The translations under genes were made by a program, and so were the position numbers. A DNA stretch of 64,000 bases, taken from assembly GCA_027622375.1 (NCBI GenBank), contig JAQCAB010000008.1:17388-81387 (forward strand), written 5' to 3'. Positions within the stretch are counted from its first letter, which is position 1; each line of letters starts with the position of its first letter. Source of the stretch: Bacteroidota bacterium (lineage in GTDB: Bacteria > Bacteroidota > Ignavibacteria > UBA10030 > UBA8401). This document shows positions 26,060 to 34,661 of the stretch, in pieces. A model generated the notes under the pieces. The model did not search any database. It saw only the letters and a program-made list of their open reading frames with translations, and had not been told where the DNA came from.

Positions 26060-26773
26060 TTAATATTCAGCTCTTTCCATTTTTTGTGTCAAACGAGCAA
26101 CTCTTCTTATATATCCTTTTGAAGTTGAATGTGGATTCATTCTTAAAGGATTCGGAATTGCTGCAGCTAATCTAATTGCTTCTTCTCTTGTAAGTTGTGA
26201 TGCTGATTTTCCAAAATATATTCTCGATGCTTCTTCTGCTCCATAAATTCCATTTCCCCACTCGATTAAATTAACATATAATTCTAAAATTCTTTTTTTT
26301 GAAAGTAATTTTTCAATTCTAATTGTGATGATCCACTCTTTAATTTTTCGTAAAGGATTTTTTGATGGAGATAAATAAAGATTCTTAGCAAGCTGTTGTG
26401 TAATTGTGCTTGCGCCTCTAAGTGGTTTATCCCTTTCAACATATGCTTCAATTGATTCCTCAATTTCGTACCAATCAACACCTTCGTGACGATAAAATGT
26501 GCCATCTTCTGCAACAATTATAGCATTTTTTAAATATACCGAAACATTCTTAAGTGGAATCCATTTGTTACGTTTTACAAATTTTTTATAAGATTTTTCT
26601 GCTTCATCTTTTCTAATTTCCATTAAAGCAGTTGTGGTTGGATTTTTTGTTCGCAATAATATTATTGAATTATTAGGAAGTGAGAGATATTCGTAAATAA
26701 TAAAAAGCCCAATAAATATTATAATAGATTTCAGTTTATTATTTTTAATAAATTCTAAATATTTATTAAACAT
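26060..26773 (-). CDS. mtgA: Monofunctional peptidoglycan transglycosylase
   Basis: MtgA polymerises lipid II into glycan chains. The 237-residue protein has one N-terminal membrane anchor (about residues 15-31) followed by a GT51 domain. The catalytic glutamate is in VAEDGTFYRHEGVDW near residue 88. Further motifs are RGASTITQQLAKNLYL near residue 119, KILELY-type RILELYVNLIEWGNGIYGAE near residue 162 and EAIRLAAAIPNPLRMNP near residue 198. There is no transpeptidase domain. It is adjacent to ruvX with no gap, so the two are co-expressed. Confidence 0.95.
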   Translation of the reverse strand: MFNKYLEFIKNNKLKSIIIFIGLFIIYEYLSLPNNSIILLRTKNPTTTALMEIRKDEAEKSYKKFVKRNKWIPLKNVSVYLKNAIIVAEDGTFYRHEGVDWYEIEESIEAYVERDKPLRGASTITQQLAKNLYLSPSKNPLRKIKEWIITIRIEKLLSKKRILELYVNLIEWGNGIYGAEEASRIYFGKSASQLTREEAIRLAAAIPNPLRMNPHSTSKGYIRRVARLTQKMERAEY

Positions 26774-27193
26774 TTATTTTTTGCAATCTAAATATGATTG
26801 TAAAATAAATCTTGCAGCTAGTTCATCAATGTTTGATTTTTTTTCTCTTTCTTTTTTTTTAGCTCCAATTTGCTGAAGTGTGGTATGTGCCATTTTACTT
26901 GTTAATCGTTCATCCCACAGAACAATTTTAATTTGCGTACTACTTGATAAAATTTTTGTAAAATTACTTACTTTTATAGTTTGTTCGCTTATTTTATTTT
27001 TTAGAGTTAAAGGAAGCCCAACAATTATTTTTGAAACATTATTATTTTTAGCAACTTCTAAAATATCATCTATCAATTTATTTGAGTTTATAATTACAAA
27101 ACTTTTTGAGGGAATTATTTTTAATTCATCTGATAGTGCAACTCCAACACGTCTATCACCATAATCAATTGCCATATAACGAGTGTTAAGCAT
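26774..27193 (-). CDS. ruvX: RuvX/YqgF-type RNase H-fold nuclease
   Basis: This small RNase H-fold protein is linked to 16S rRNA 5' maturation and, as RuvX, to Holliday junction resolution in some lineages. MAIDYGDRRVGVALSD carries the first acidic residue, IVGLPLTLKN lies near residue 70 and DERLTSKMAH near residue 98, giving the conserved acidic set. I start at ATG 27193 (139 residues), overlapping the rel stop by eight bases. An ATG at 27175 gives the minimal domain and a TTG at 27202 a longer one. Confidence 0.92.
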   Translation of the reverse strand: MLNTRYMAIDYGDRRVGVALSDELKIIPSKSFVIINSNKLIDDILEVAKNNNVSKIIVGLPLTLKNKISEQTIKVSNFTKILSSSTQIKIVLWDERLTSKMAHTTLQQIGAKKKEREKKSNIDELAARFILQSYLDCKK

Positions 27194-29366
27194 AACTCTC
27201 AAACCTCTCCACCGTAACTACACCTTTTATCCGTTTTACACGATCAATAATATTATTTAAATGAATTAAACTTTTTACATAAATAATAAAATTACCATCC
27301 ATCATTTTATTTTTTGAAGTTAAATTTACACTTCTGATATTTGTGTTTTGATATTCAGAAATAGTTTTTGAGATTTCCTGTAATATTCCGGAGCGATCAT
27401 TACCTGCAATTCGGATCCCGCAAAGAAATTCAGACTCATTTGTTTTTGGCCATCCAACTTCTACTACTCTTTCATCTTTTTCTTGCTGCAACAAAATAAT
27501 ATTTCTACAATTGTGACGATGAATTTTTAATCCTTCTCCTGTACTTACAAATCCAACAATTTCATCACCCGGAATTGGATTACAACATTTAGCAAATGAA
27601 TGTTGAAATTGAGAAGTTGATCCTAAAATATTTATTTCTTGAGCGATATTACGAGCCGTTTGTATAAATTTTTTAAATATTGATGATTCGCTTTTTGGTT
27701 TACTTGGATCTTCTTTATGAGGTTTTAAAAATAACTTCAACAAACCTAAATAATGTTCAACTAATTCTGAATCTTTTCCGATTTTTTCATAAAAGTCCGG
27801 AATACTTTCAATTTTATGATGTGATAAAAATTTTACAAAATCAGCATCACTTATCATAATTTTATTTTTACTAATTTTTTTATCCCAAATATTTTTACCA
27901 GTGTTGATATGTAATCTTTCTTGATCTTTTAGCCATTTCCGAATTTGAGATTTAGCTTTATGAGTTACTACAAACTTATCCCAATCAGCATTTGGAAATT
28001 GTTTTTTTGAAGTAATAATTTCTACTTGATCTCCGCTTTTGATAATTGTATTTAGTGGAACAATCCTTCCATTAATTTTTGCACCTATTGTGTGAGTTCC
28101 TATATCAGTATGAATATCATAAGCAAAATCAATTGGTGTGCTCCCCTTTGGTAAAATTTTTAATTCACCCTTTGGAGTGAAAATATAAATTTCATCTTGA
28201 TACAAATTTAATTTAAAACTTTCGAGCAATTCTTTTGGATCACTATATTCACTCGAACCAAACATATCTTTAACCCAACTAATCCAAGTTAGCATTTCAT
28301 TATCAACAACAGGAATTTCTTCCTTATATGCCCAATGCGCAGCAATTCCACGTTCAGCAATTTCATCCATTCTTTTTGTCCTAATTTGGATTTCTACCAT
28401 TTTTCCATTTAATCCAACAACAGTTGTGTGAATAGATTGATAACCATTTTTTTTTGGGATTGAAATATAATCTTTAAATCTTTCGGAAATTGGTTTATAT
28501 AATTCAGTTACAAGTCCGTAAGCAGTAAAACATTTATTTTTATCAGCAGTATCTAAAATAATTCTTACAGCAAATAGATCATAAATTTCATCAATTATTT
28601 TACTCCGCTTCTTCATTTTATTCCAAATGCTGTATAAATGTTTTGGACGGCCAACAATTTCAAATTTTATATTTTCATTTTTCAAAAGAGTAGTTATCGG
28701 ATCAGTAAATCTTTTAATGTAATTTTCTCTTGTTTTTCGTTTTGAATTAACTGCTTTCGCAACTTCATCATATTCAACAGGATAAAGATATTTAAAAGAT
28801 AAATCTTCCAATTCCCATTTAATTTTTCCTAATCCAAATCTATGGGCAAATGGAACATAAATATCCAAAGTTTCTTTCGAAATTTTTTGTTGACGTTCAA
28901 TTTTTAAAAATTCCAAAGTCCGCATGTTATGCAACCTGTCAGCAATTTTAACAAGTATCACGCGAATATCATTTACCATCGATAATAACAATTTTCTATA
29001 ATTTTCAACTGTAACTATTTCGCGGCTTTTGAACATGTCAGATATTTTTGTTGCACCATCAACAATCTCTGCAACATTATCACCATAATTTGTTCGTATG
29101 TATGATAAATCAAATTTTGTGTCCTCAGGAACATCATGCAATAATGCGCAAACTACTGTTACATCATCAATTGCAATTTCTTTTGCAACAATCATTGCAA
29201 CTTCAAATGGATGATAAAAATATGGATCGCCCGATTCTCTTTTATCATGTTGATGAGCGGTATAACTTAATTCGAATGCTCTTTTTATTAAATCTTCATC
29301 AACATGTTTTAGATGAGTTTTACACTCAAAAAGCAATTGATCAAGTTTTTTATCGTAGGGTGCCAA
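27186..29366 (-). CDS. rel: Bifunctional (p)ppGpp synthetase/hydrolase Rel
   Basis: The 726-residue protein has the full Rel/SpoT layout. The HD hydrolase domain comes first (YHPFEVAMIV near residue 50, LLHDVPEDT near residue 76). The synthetase follows (DLFAVRIIL near residue 262, KNGYQSIHTTVVG near residue 305), then TGS (near residue 400), a zinc-finger-like CCNPIPGDEIVGF near residue 590 and the C-terminal ACT domain. Both catalytic sites look intact, so it makes and destroys the alarmone. The start appears to be TTG 29366, since no ATG lies near and the frame begins at the family N-terminus. It follows a secreted-protein gene by seven bases. Confidence 0.95.
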   Translation of the reverse strand: MAPYDKKLDQLLFECKTHLKHVDEDLIKRAFELSYTAHQHDKRESGDPYFYHPFEVAMIVAKEIAIDDVTVVCALLHDVPEDTKFDLSYIRTNYGDNVAEIVDGATKISDMFKSREIVTVENYRKLLLSMVNDIRVILVKIADRLHNMRTLEFLKIERQQKISKETLDIYVPFAHRFGLGKIKWELEDLSFKYLYPVEYDEVAKAVNSKRKTRENYIKRFTDPITTLLKNENIKFEIVGRPKHLYSIWNKMKKRSKIIDEIYDLFAVRIILDTADKNKCFTAYGLVTELYKPISERFKDYISIPKKNGYQSIHTTVVGLNGKMVEIQIRTKRMDEIAERGIAAHWAYKEEIPVVDNEMLTWISWVKDMFGSSEYSDPKELLESFKLNLYQDEIYIFTPKGELKILPKGSTPIDFAYDIHTDIGTHTIGAKINGRIVPLNTIIKSGDQVEIITSKKQFPNADWDKFVVTHKAKSQIRKWLKDQERLHINTGKNIWDKKISKNKIMISDADFVKFLSHHKIESIPDFYEKIGKDSELVEHYLGLLKLFLKPHKEDPSKPKSESSIFKKFIQTARNIAQEINILGSTSQFQHSFAKCCNPIPGDEIVGFVSTGEGLKIHRHNCRNIILLQQEKDERVVEVGWPKTNESEFLCGIRIAGNDRSGILQEISKTISEYQNTNIRSVNLTSKNKMMDGNFIIYVKSLIHLNNIIDRVKRIKGVVTVERFESYA

Positions 29367-29373
29367 TTAATTT

Positions 29374-30369
29374 TTAGTTTTTGATTATTTTTTTTAACTC
29401 AGCTAATTTATTTGAACAAGTAGAATGTTTATCTTGACACTCAATATTTGAAATGGATTTTTCATACTCATTTATTATTTTAATTTTCAACTTACTTTTA
29501 GAAATATTATACAAAGCAGATATTTCGCTATGTGGATTATTGCGTCCACTTGATTTAATACTCTGCAACAATTCAATTGATGAATTTGCTAAATCTTCAA
29601 TCTCATCTTTATTAGAATAAATTGTCATTTTAGCTCTTATAAAAACTCTGTTTAAAGGAAATATTTTCTGATTTTCTGTAATTAAATCAAGTGCATTATC
29701 ATAATTCTTTTCTTCAATTAAAATCCATATTAAATAATGAAGTGCAAAATATTTTTCTAATTTTCCATTTTTATAAACATTAATTAATCCTTCAATTCCT
29801 TCTTGCTTTTCTTCCTTTGAAGACAATGGAGTTAAAAATGGAAATCGTTTTGCTTTCCAATATTTTGCTGCAGAATAACCAGAATATGATTCAATAAAAT
29901 CGGGATAATCTTTAATTAATAAATTATAATTTAGATATGCTGAAAATCCATCTGCAATAGCTTCTAATTTATTTTCATATTTTAATTTATATAAGCAACT
30001 CAATGATTTTGAAAGTGAATAATAATAAATTCCATCTCGTTTTGTTCTTTCAATATTTTTTTTGGTATATGCTAATTCAGTTGCTCTTTTGAGATTAAGT
30101 TTAATTTTTTCTAGATTTTCTTTAATTCTAAAATCTTCATTTTCGGCTTGCAAAATTATTGCGCCTAGTAAGTATCCAATCGGTTCATTTTTATCAATTT
30201 GTTGTAATTGTAATGATTTCTTTTGGGCTTCAGAATAATTTTGATTTAATAATAATGTAATTGTTGAATCAATTAATTTTTCTGCCACAATTGACAACTC
30301 GAGCGTTTTATATTTATCACTTGAAAATAAATTTATTGAAATGAGTAAAATTAAGAAAAGGTATTTCAA
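29374..30369 (-). CDS. Secreted helical-repeat protein of unknown role
   Basis: The 331-residue product begins with a signal peptide, MKYLFLILLISINLFSSDKY. It continues as a mostly helical protein with TPR-like stretches, for example NYSEAQKKSLQLQQIDKNEP near residue 44 and NYDNALDLITENQKIFPLN near residue 222. A lysine-rich C-terminus has two cysteines. No enzyme motif is visible. Its start is TTG 30369 within ATTGA at the der stop, so it depends on der translation. The pairing with der and rel is shared context, not a functional clue. I do not recognise a named family. Confidence 0.75.
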   Translation of the reverse strand: MKYLFLILLISINLFSSDKYKTLELSIVAEKLIDSTITLLLNQNYSEAQKKSLQLQQIDKNEPIGYLLGAIILQAENEDFRIKENLEKIKLNLKRATELAYTKKNIERTKRDGIYYYSLSKSLSCLYKLKYENKLEAIADGFSAYLNYNLLIKDYPDFIESYSGYSAAKYWKAKRFPFLTPLSSKEEKQEGIEGLINVYKNGKLEKYFALHYLIWILIEEKNYDNALDLITENQKIFPLNRVFIRAKMTIYSNKDEIEDLANSSIELLQSIKSSGRNNPHSEISALYNISKSKLKIKIINEYEKSISNIECQDKHSTCSNKLAELKKIIKN

Positions 30370-31685
30370 TCTTTTCTTTTCTTCTTAAATAAAAGTGCTA
30401 TTTGCACTCCATCAAATCCAAAATGATGTCTAATTCTATTTTCCAAAAAGTTTTTATAATTATCTGAGATCATTTGTGGTTCGTTTGCAAAAAATACAAA
30501 AAGAGGATGCGCTACTTTAGTTTGTGTAACGTAATTTAATTTTACATCTCTGCCGGACTTTGTTGATGGGGGATTTCTTTGAATATCAGCAATTAATTTT
30601 GAATTTAATTGACTGGTAGAAACTCTCTTATTTGATTCATTATAAACATCAATTGATAATTGAATTGCCTTTTGAATCCTAAGATTTTTTAATGCCGAAA
30701 TAAATATTATTGGAATGTGATTATAAAATCTTAATCTTTTTCTTAATGATTTTTCAAATTCAAGTGAAGTATGTGTATCCTTTTCTATCAAATCCCATTT
30801 ATTGACTGCAATTATAATTCCTTTTCTTTGTTCCGCAGCCATCGAAACTATTTGCAAATTTTGTTTTTCAAGTTCTTCTGTTGCATCAAAAATAATAATT
30901 GCAACATCACATTCTTCAATCGAACGAATTGTCCTTAATGTACTATAAAACTCAACGCTAGATTTTAATCTCTTCCTTTTTACTAAACCTGCTGTATCAA
31001 TTAATGTTAATTGTTGGCTATTAAAAATAAAATTTGTATTTATCGAATCTCGTGTTGTTCCAGGAATTGATGAAACGATTGTTCTTTTTTTACCAATCAA
31101 AGTATTTACAAAAGAGGATTTACCAACATTTGGTTTCCCGATTACTGCAAGTTTGATTGATTTAATTTGTTCTTCAACAGCTTCATTTTTTGGTAAAAGA
31201 TTAATAATAGAATCTAAAAAATCTCCGATATTTCTTCCTCCCAAAGCAGAAATTGGAATTACATTTTTAAATCCAATTTTATAAAAATCATTTATTAACC
31301 CTTCTTTACTTTTGTCATCAACTTTATTTACAACAAGTATAATTGGTTTTTCAGTTTTTCTTAATTGATTTGTCAAAACTGATTCAAAAATTGAATTTTC
31401 TTGAAGAGCATCAACTACATAAAGTATTAAATCAGCTTCTTCTATAGCAATAACACATTGCTCTCGCATCGCTAATTCTATTTCATTTTTAGATTCAGGA
31501 ATATATCCACCAGTATCAATCAGAACAAAATTTTTGCCATTCCAATCTGCAGTGGAATAATGTCGGTCTCGCGTAACGCCAGGTTCGTCGTGAACAATGG
31601 CTTTTCTACTTCCAACAATTCTATTAAATAATGTTGACTTGCCAACATTTGGCAAACCAATAATAGCTACAATTGGCATTTTCAT
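30366..31685 (-). CDS. der: Ribosome-assembly GTPase Der (EngA)
   Basis: Der is a double GTPase needed for 50S subunit maturation. The 439-residue protein has two complete G domains. The first has GLPNVGKSTLF near residue 10, DTGGYIP and NKVDD. The second starts near residue 182 with GKPNVGKSSFVNTL, followed by DTAGLVKR and NKWDL. The KH-like domain ends in a basic FKKKRKD tail. Two ATG codons lie at the start, two codons apart, and the first is used here. Confidence 0.97.
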   Translation of the reverse strand: MKMPIVAIIGLPNVGKSTLFNRIVGSRKAIVHDEPGVTRDRHYSTADWNGKNFVLIDTGGYIPESKNEIELAMREQCVIAIEEADLILYVVDALQENSIFESVLTNQLRKTEKPIILVVNKVDDKSKEGLINDFYKIGFKNVIPISALGGRNIGDFLDSIINLLPKNEAVEEQIKSIKLAVIGKPNVGKSSFVNTLIGKKRTIVSSIPGTTRDSINTNFIFNSQQLTLIDTAGLVKRKRLKSSVEFYSTLRTIRSIEECDVAIIIFDATEELEKQNLQIVSMAAEQRKGIIIAVNKWDLIEKDTHTSLEFEKSLRKRLRFYNHIPIIFISALKNLRIQKAIQLSIDVYNESNKRVSTSQLNSKLIADIQRNPPSTKSGRDVKLNYVTQTKVAHPLFVFFANEPQMISDNYKNFLENRIRHHFGFDGVQIALLFKKKRKD

Positions 31686-31733
31686 ATTTTGAAAATACGA
31701 AATTGTCTTTTGATTTATTAATTTATGATTTTG

Positions 31734-32468
31734 TTAATTCATCCCAATTAAAGCCATCATTCTGCCTGAATTTTTAGCATCACGTCTGTAAGAATGGAAT
31801 TTTTTATTACAAATTGTACAATACTTTGAGATTTCGATATTCTTTAACAATAATCCAGATTTAATAAGTTGATCTCGATTAACTTTTTTTAAATCTAAAA
31901 ACCTTTTTTCGCTTTTTGAATTTATTTTTGTTGAATGTTTTAAATTAAAATTTTTCCATACCTCTTTATCAACTTCATAACAACAAACACTTGCAGCTGG
32001 TCCAATAAAAGCAATTAAACCAGATGGCTTTGAATTAAATTTTTGACAGATAAATTTTACAGTTTTAAATGTAATCTCATTTAAAGTTCCCTTCCATCCA
32101 GAATGAACTGCAGCTACAATGTTATTAATAGAATCATATATAATTATCGGAACACAATCAGCAATTGATATTTGTAAAAATAAATTTTTATTAGAAGTAA
32201 CTAACGCGTCGAAATTGTAATATTCCCCTTCTTTTTCAACAGAAATAATATTTGAAGAATGAATTTGTTTTAAAGAAGCAATTTCTAAACTTTTAACTCG
32301 AAGTTTTAAATAAAACATCTTTCTGTTTTCAGAAACTATTTCAGGATCATCATTAACTGAATAACTTAAATTATTTTGTAAAGTTGATTCAAACTTATCA
32401 CCCCTCGTACTTATTCCATGAACAATATTTTTATATTTACTTAATAACTTAGATTTAACAATTTCCAT
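31734..32468 (-). CDS. pgeF: YfiH/PgeF-family multicopper-like purine nucleoside phosphorylase
   Basis: The 244-residue protein belongs to the DUF152/YfiH family, reported to act on purine nucleosides and, in some bacteria, to correct peptidoglycan composition. Metal ligands are visible in the QIHSSNI segment near residue 64, SIADCVPIII near residue 101, AAVHSGWKGT near residue 115 and the CCYEV cysteines near residue 160. The C-terminal SYRRDAKNSGRMMALIGM is also typical. The start overlaps the pyrC stop by one base. Confidence 0.88.
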   Translation of the reverse strand: MEIVKSKLLSKYKNIVHGISTRGDKFESTLQNNLSYSVNDDPEIVSENRKMFYLKLRVKSLEIASLKQIHSSNIISVEKEGEYYNFDALVTSNKNLFLQISIADCVPIIIYDSINNIVAAVHSGWKGTLNEITFKTVKFICQKFNSKPSGLIAFIGPAASVCCYEVDKEVWKNFNLKHSTKINSKSEKRFLDLKKVNRDQLIKSGLLLKNIEISKYCTICNKKFHSYRRDAKNSGRMMALIGMN

Positions 32469-33751
32469 TACACAATTGTCATAAATAGATTTCCATTATT
32501 AAATATTCCAACACTTTTTCCAGTTAAAATAAAATTATTAAATGGTGTATTTTTTGATTTTGATTTAAATAATAGTGAGTCAACTTTCCATTTTATTTTT
32601 GGATCAATAAAAGTAAAACATGCATTTTCACCAACTTCAATCTTAATATTTTTATTTATTAATTTTCTCGGGTTTGTAGATAATTTCTCGATTACATTTT
32701 TAACCGACAACATTCCTTTTTCTACTAAATTTGTAAAAGTTAAACCAATTGCGGTTTCAAATCCCACAATTCCAAAAGGAGCAGTTTCAAAATTTTGTTT
32801 TTTTTCAATATCAGTATGTGGCGCATGGTCAGTTGCAATAATTTCAATTGTATTATCAATTAATCCTTCAATTATTGCATCAAGATCTTCTTTAGTTCGT
32901 AAAGGAGGATTCATTTTTGTGTTTGTATTTTCCCTTGAAACAATTTCATCAGTTAAAGTAAAATGGTGAGGAGTAACTTCGCACGAAACTTTTAACTTTT
33001 TTTCTTTTGCCCTTCTTACAAGCTCAATTGATTCTTTTGCACTAATATGCGCGACATGATAAATTCCATTTGTCTTTTCAGATAAATTAATATCGCGCAA
33101 CACCATTTTATATTCTGATATATTTGGAATCCCATTAACTCCAAGTTCAATTGATTTTTTTCCATAATTCATAACTCCATTATTTGCTAATTCGGGAATT
33201 TCAGCATGTTGAATTATTGGTAAATTTAATTTTTTTGATTCAAGCAAAACTAATTCCATAAGATTATCATCCCAAATTGGAGCACCATCATCAGTGATTG
33301 CAACACAACCTGATTTTTTTAAATCATCAAAATTATTTAATATTTTTCCTTCTCTATTTTTTGTAGCCGCTGCAATCGGATAAACATCAACAATTCCATA
33401 ATTTGTAGAATTACTTTTAGCGATAATTTTTTGGGCTACTTCTTTTGAATCAATTGCAGGATTTGTATTTGGCATACAACATATCGCAGTAAATCCACCA
33501 TAAATAGCACTTAAAATTCCGGTTTCAATTGTTTCCTTATGCTCAAATCCTGGCTCGCGTAAATGCGCATGAATATCTATAAAACCTGGAGCAATAATTT
33601 TATTTTCAAGATTTATTTCTTCATGTGCAACCGAAATTGAAATATTTTCTCCAATTTTTTCAATAACGCCATTTGAAATAAAAATATCTGTAATTTTATC
33701 AGTATTCGATAAAGGGTCAATTAAGCGACCTCGCTTTAACAAATAATTCAT
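32468..33751 (-). CDS. pyrC: Dihydroorotase
   Basis: PyrC closes carbamoyl-aspartate to dihydroorotate in pyrimidine synthesis. The 427-residue protein is a class I type. GFIDIHAHLREPGFEHKETI near residue 57 carries the first zinc histidines, HAEIPELANNG is near residue 180, HISAKESIELVRRAK near residue 233 and ATDHAPHTDIEKK near residue 305 holds the catalytic Asp. In this type PyrC often binds PyrB, and here pyrB is directly upstream with one base between them. Confidence 0.95.
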   Translation of the reverse strand: MNYLLKRGRLIDPLSNTDKITDIFISNGVIEKIGENISISVAHEEINLENKIIAPGFIDIHAHLREPGFEHKETIETGILSAIYGGFTAICCMPNTNPAIDSKEVAQKIIAKSNSTNYGIVDVYPIAAATKNREGKILNNFDDLKKSGCVAITDDGAPIWDDNLMELVLLESKKLNLPIIQHAEIPELANNGVMNYGKKSIELGVNGIPNISEYKMVLRDINLSEKTNGIYHVAHISAKESIELVRRAKEKKLKVSCEVTPHHFTLTDEIVSRENTNTKMNPPLRTKEDLDAIIEGLIDNTIEIIATDHAPHTDIEKKQNFETAPFGIVGFETAIGLTFTNLVEKGMLSVKNVIEKLSTNPRKLINKNIKIEVGENACFTFIDPKIKWKVDSLLFKSKSKNTPFNNFILTGKSVGIFNNGNLFMTIV

Positions 33752-33752
33752 T

Positions 33753-34661
33753 TTATTTTGTGAGAATCCAATTTAATATTCCCATTCTCACAGGAATGCC
33801 ATTTGCAACTTGTTCAAGAATTAAAGAATTTTTTGAATCAGCTACTTCACTCGAGATTTCTACTTCTCTATTAATTGGTCCAGGATGCATTATATAAATT
33901 TTTGGATTATTCTTCTTTATCCTTCCGGATGTGATTCCGAAATGTTTATAATATATTTTTTTTGATGGAAATTCTTTTTTATTTAATCTCTCAAATTGGA
34001 TGCGAAGCGTAATTAAAACATCAACTTTTTTAATTAATTCATCAACTGAAGTTAGTTTAGTTACATTATATTTGTTTAAATTTTTTGGAATTAAATTTTT
34101 TGGTCCACAAATAAATATTTTTGCTCCAAATTTATTTAAAGCGAATATATTTGATCTTGCAACTCTGCTGTGAATAATATCACCAACAATTCCAACTTTT
34201 AATTTTTTTATAGTCCCGAATTTTTCTTTTAATGTAAATAAGTCAAGTAGTGCTTGCGATGGATGTTCATTAGTTCCATCACCTGCATTTATAATTGAGA
34301 TTGCTGAAATATTAGAAATATTTTTTGGAAAATAATTTTCTGTATGGCGAACACAAATAATTGAAACTCCCATTGCTTCTAAAGTTTTTAAAGTGTCATA
34401 AATCGATTCACCCTTTTTTAAACTTGACGAATTGAGATTAAAATTTAATGTGTTAATTCCAAGTTTTTTTGCTGCTAATTCAAAAGAAAGTTTGGTTCTT
34501 GTAGAGTTTTCAAAAAAAAGAAATGTTAAAATCTCATTTTTAAAGTTTCTTTTAATTGATTTTGAATTTTTATAATTTCGCGCCTCTTTTAAAATTTTGT
34601 TAATATCATTTTTAGATAAATCATTTATACTTAATAAATTTTTTACCTTTTTTCTCGACAT
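33753..34661 (-). CDS. pyrB: Aspartate carbamoyltransferase catalytic chain
   Basis: PyrB makes carbamoyl-aspartate from carbamoyl phosphate and aspartate. From ATG 34661 it has 302 residues, with carbamoyl-phosphate site FENSTRTKLSFELAAKKL near residue 50, NAGDGTNEHPSQALLDLF near residue 125 and HPGPINREVEI near residue 255. A TTG at 34688 lies inside the upstream gene and is rejected. The GWxTD gene stop overlaps this ATG as TAATG. No regulatory chain pyrI is seen. The product with the neighbouring PyrC forms the first two pyrimidine steps. Confidence 0.95.
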   Translation of the reverse strand: MSRKKVKNLLSINDLSKNDINKILKEARNYKNSKSIKRNFKNEILTFLFFENSTRTKLSFELAAKKLGINTLNFNLNSSSLKKGESIYDTLKTLEAMGVSIICVRHTENYFPKNISNISAISIINAGDGTNEHPSQALLDLFTLKEKFGTIKKLKVGIVGDIIHSRVARSNIFALNKFGAKIFICGPKNLIPKNLNKYNVTKLTSVDELIKKVDVLITLRIQFERLNKKEFPSKKIYYKHFGITSGRIKKNNPKIYIMHPGPINREVEISSEVADSKNSLILEQVANGIPVRMGILNWILTK

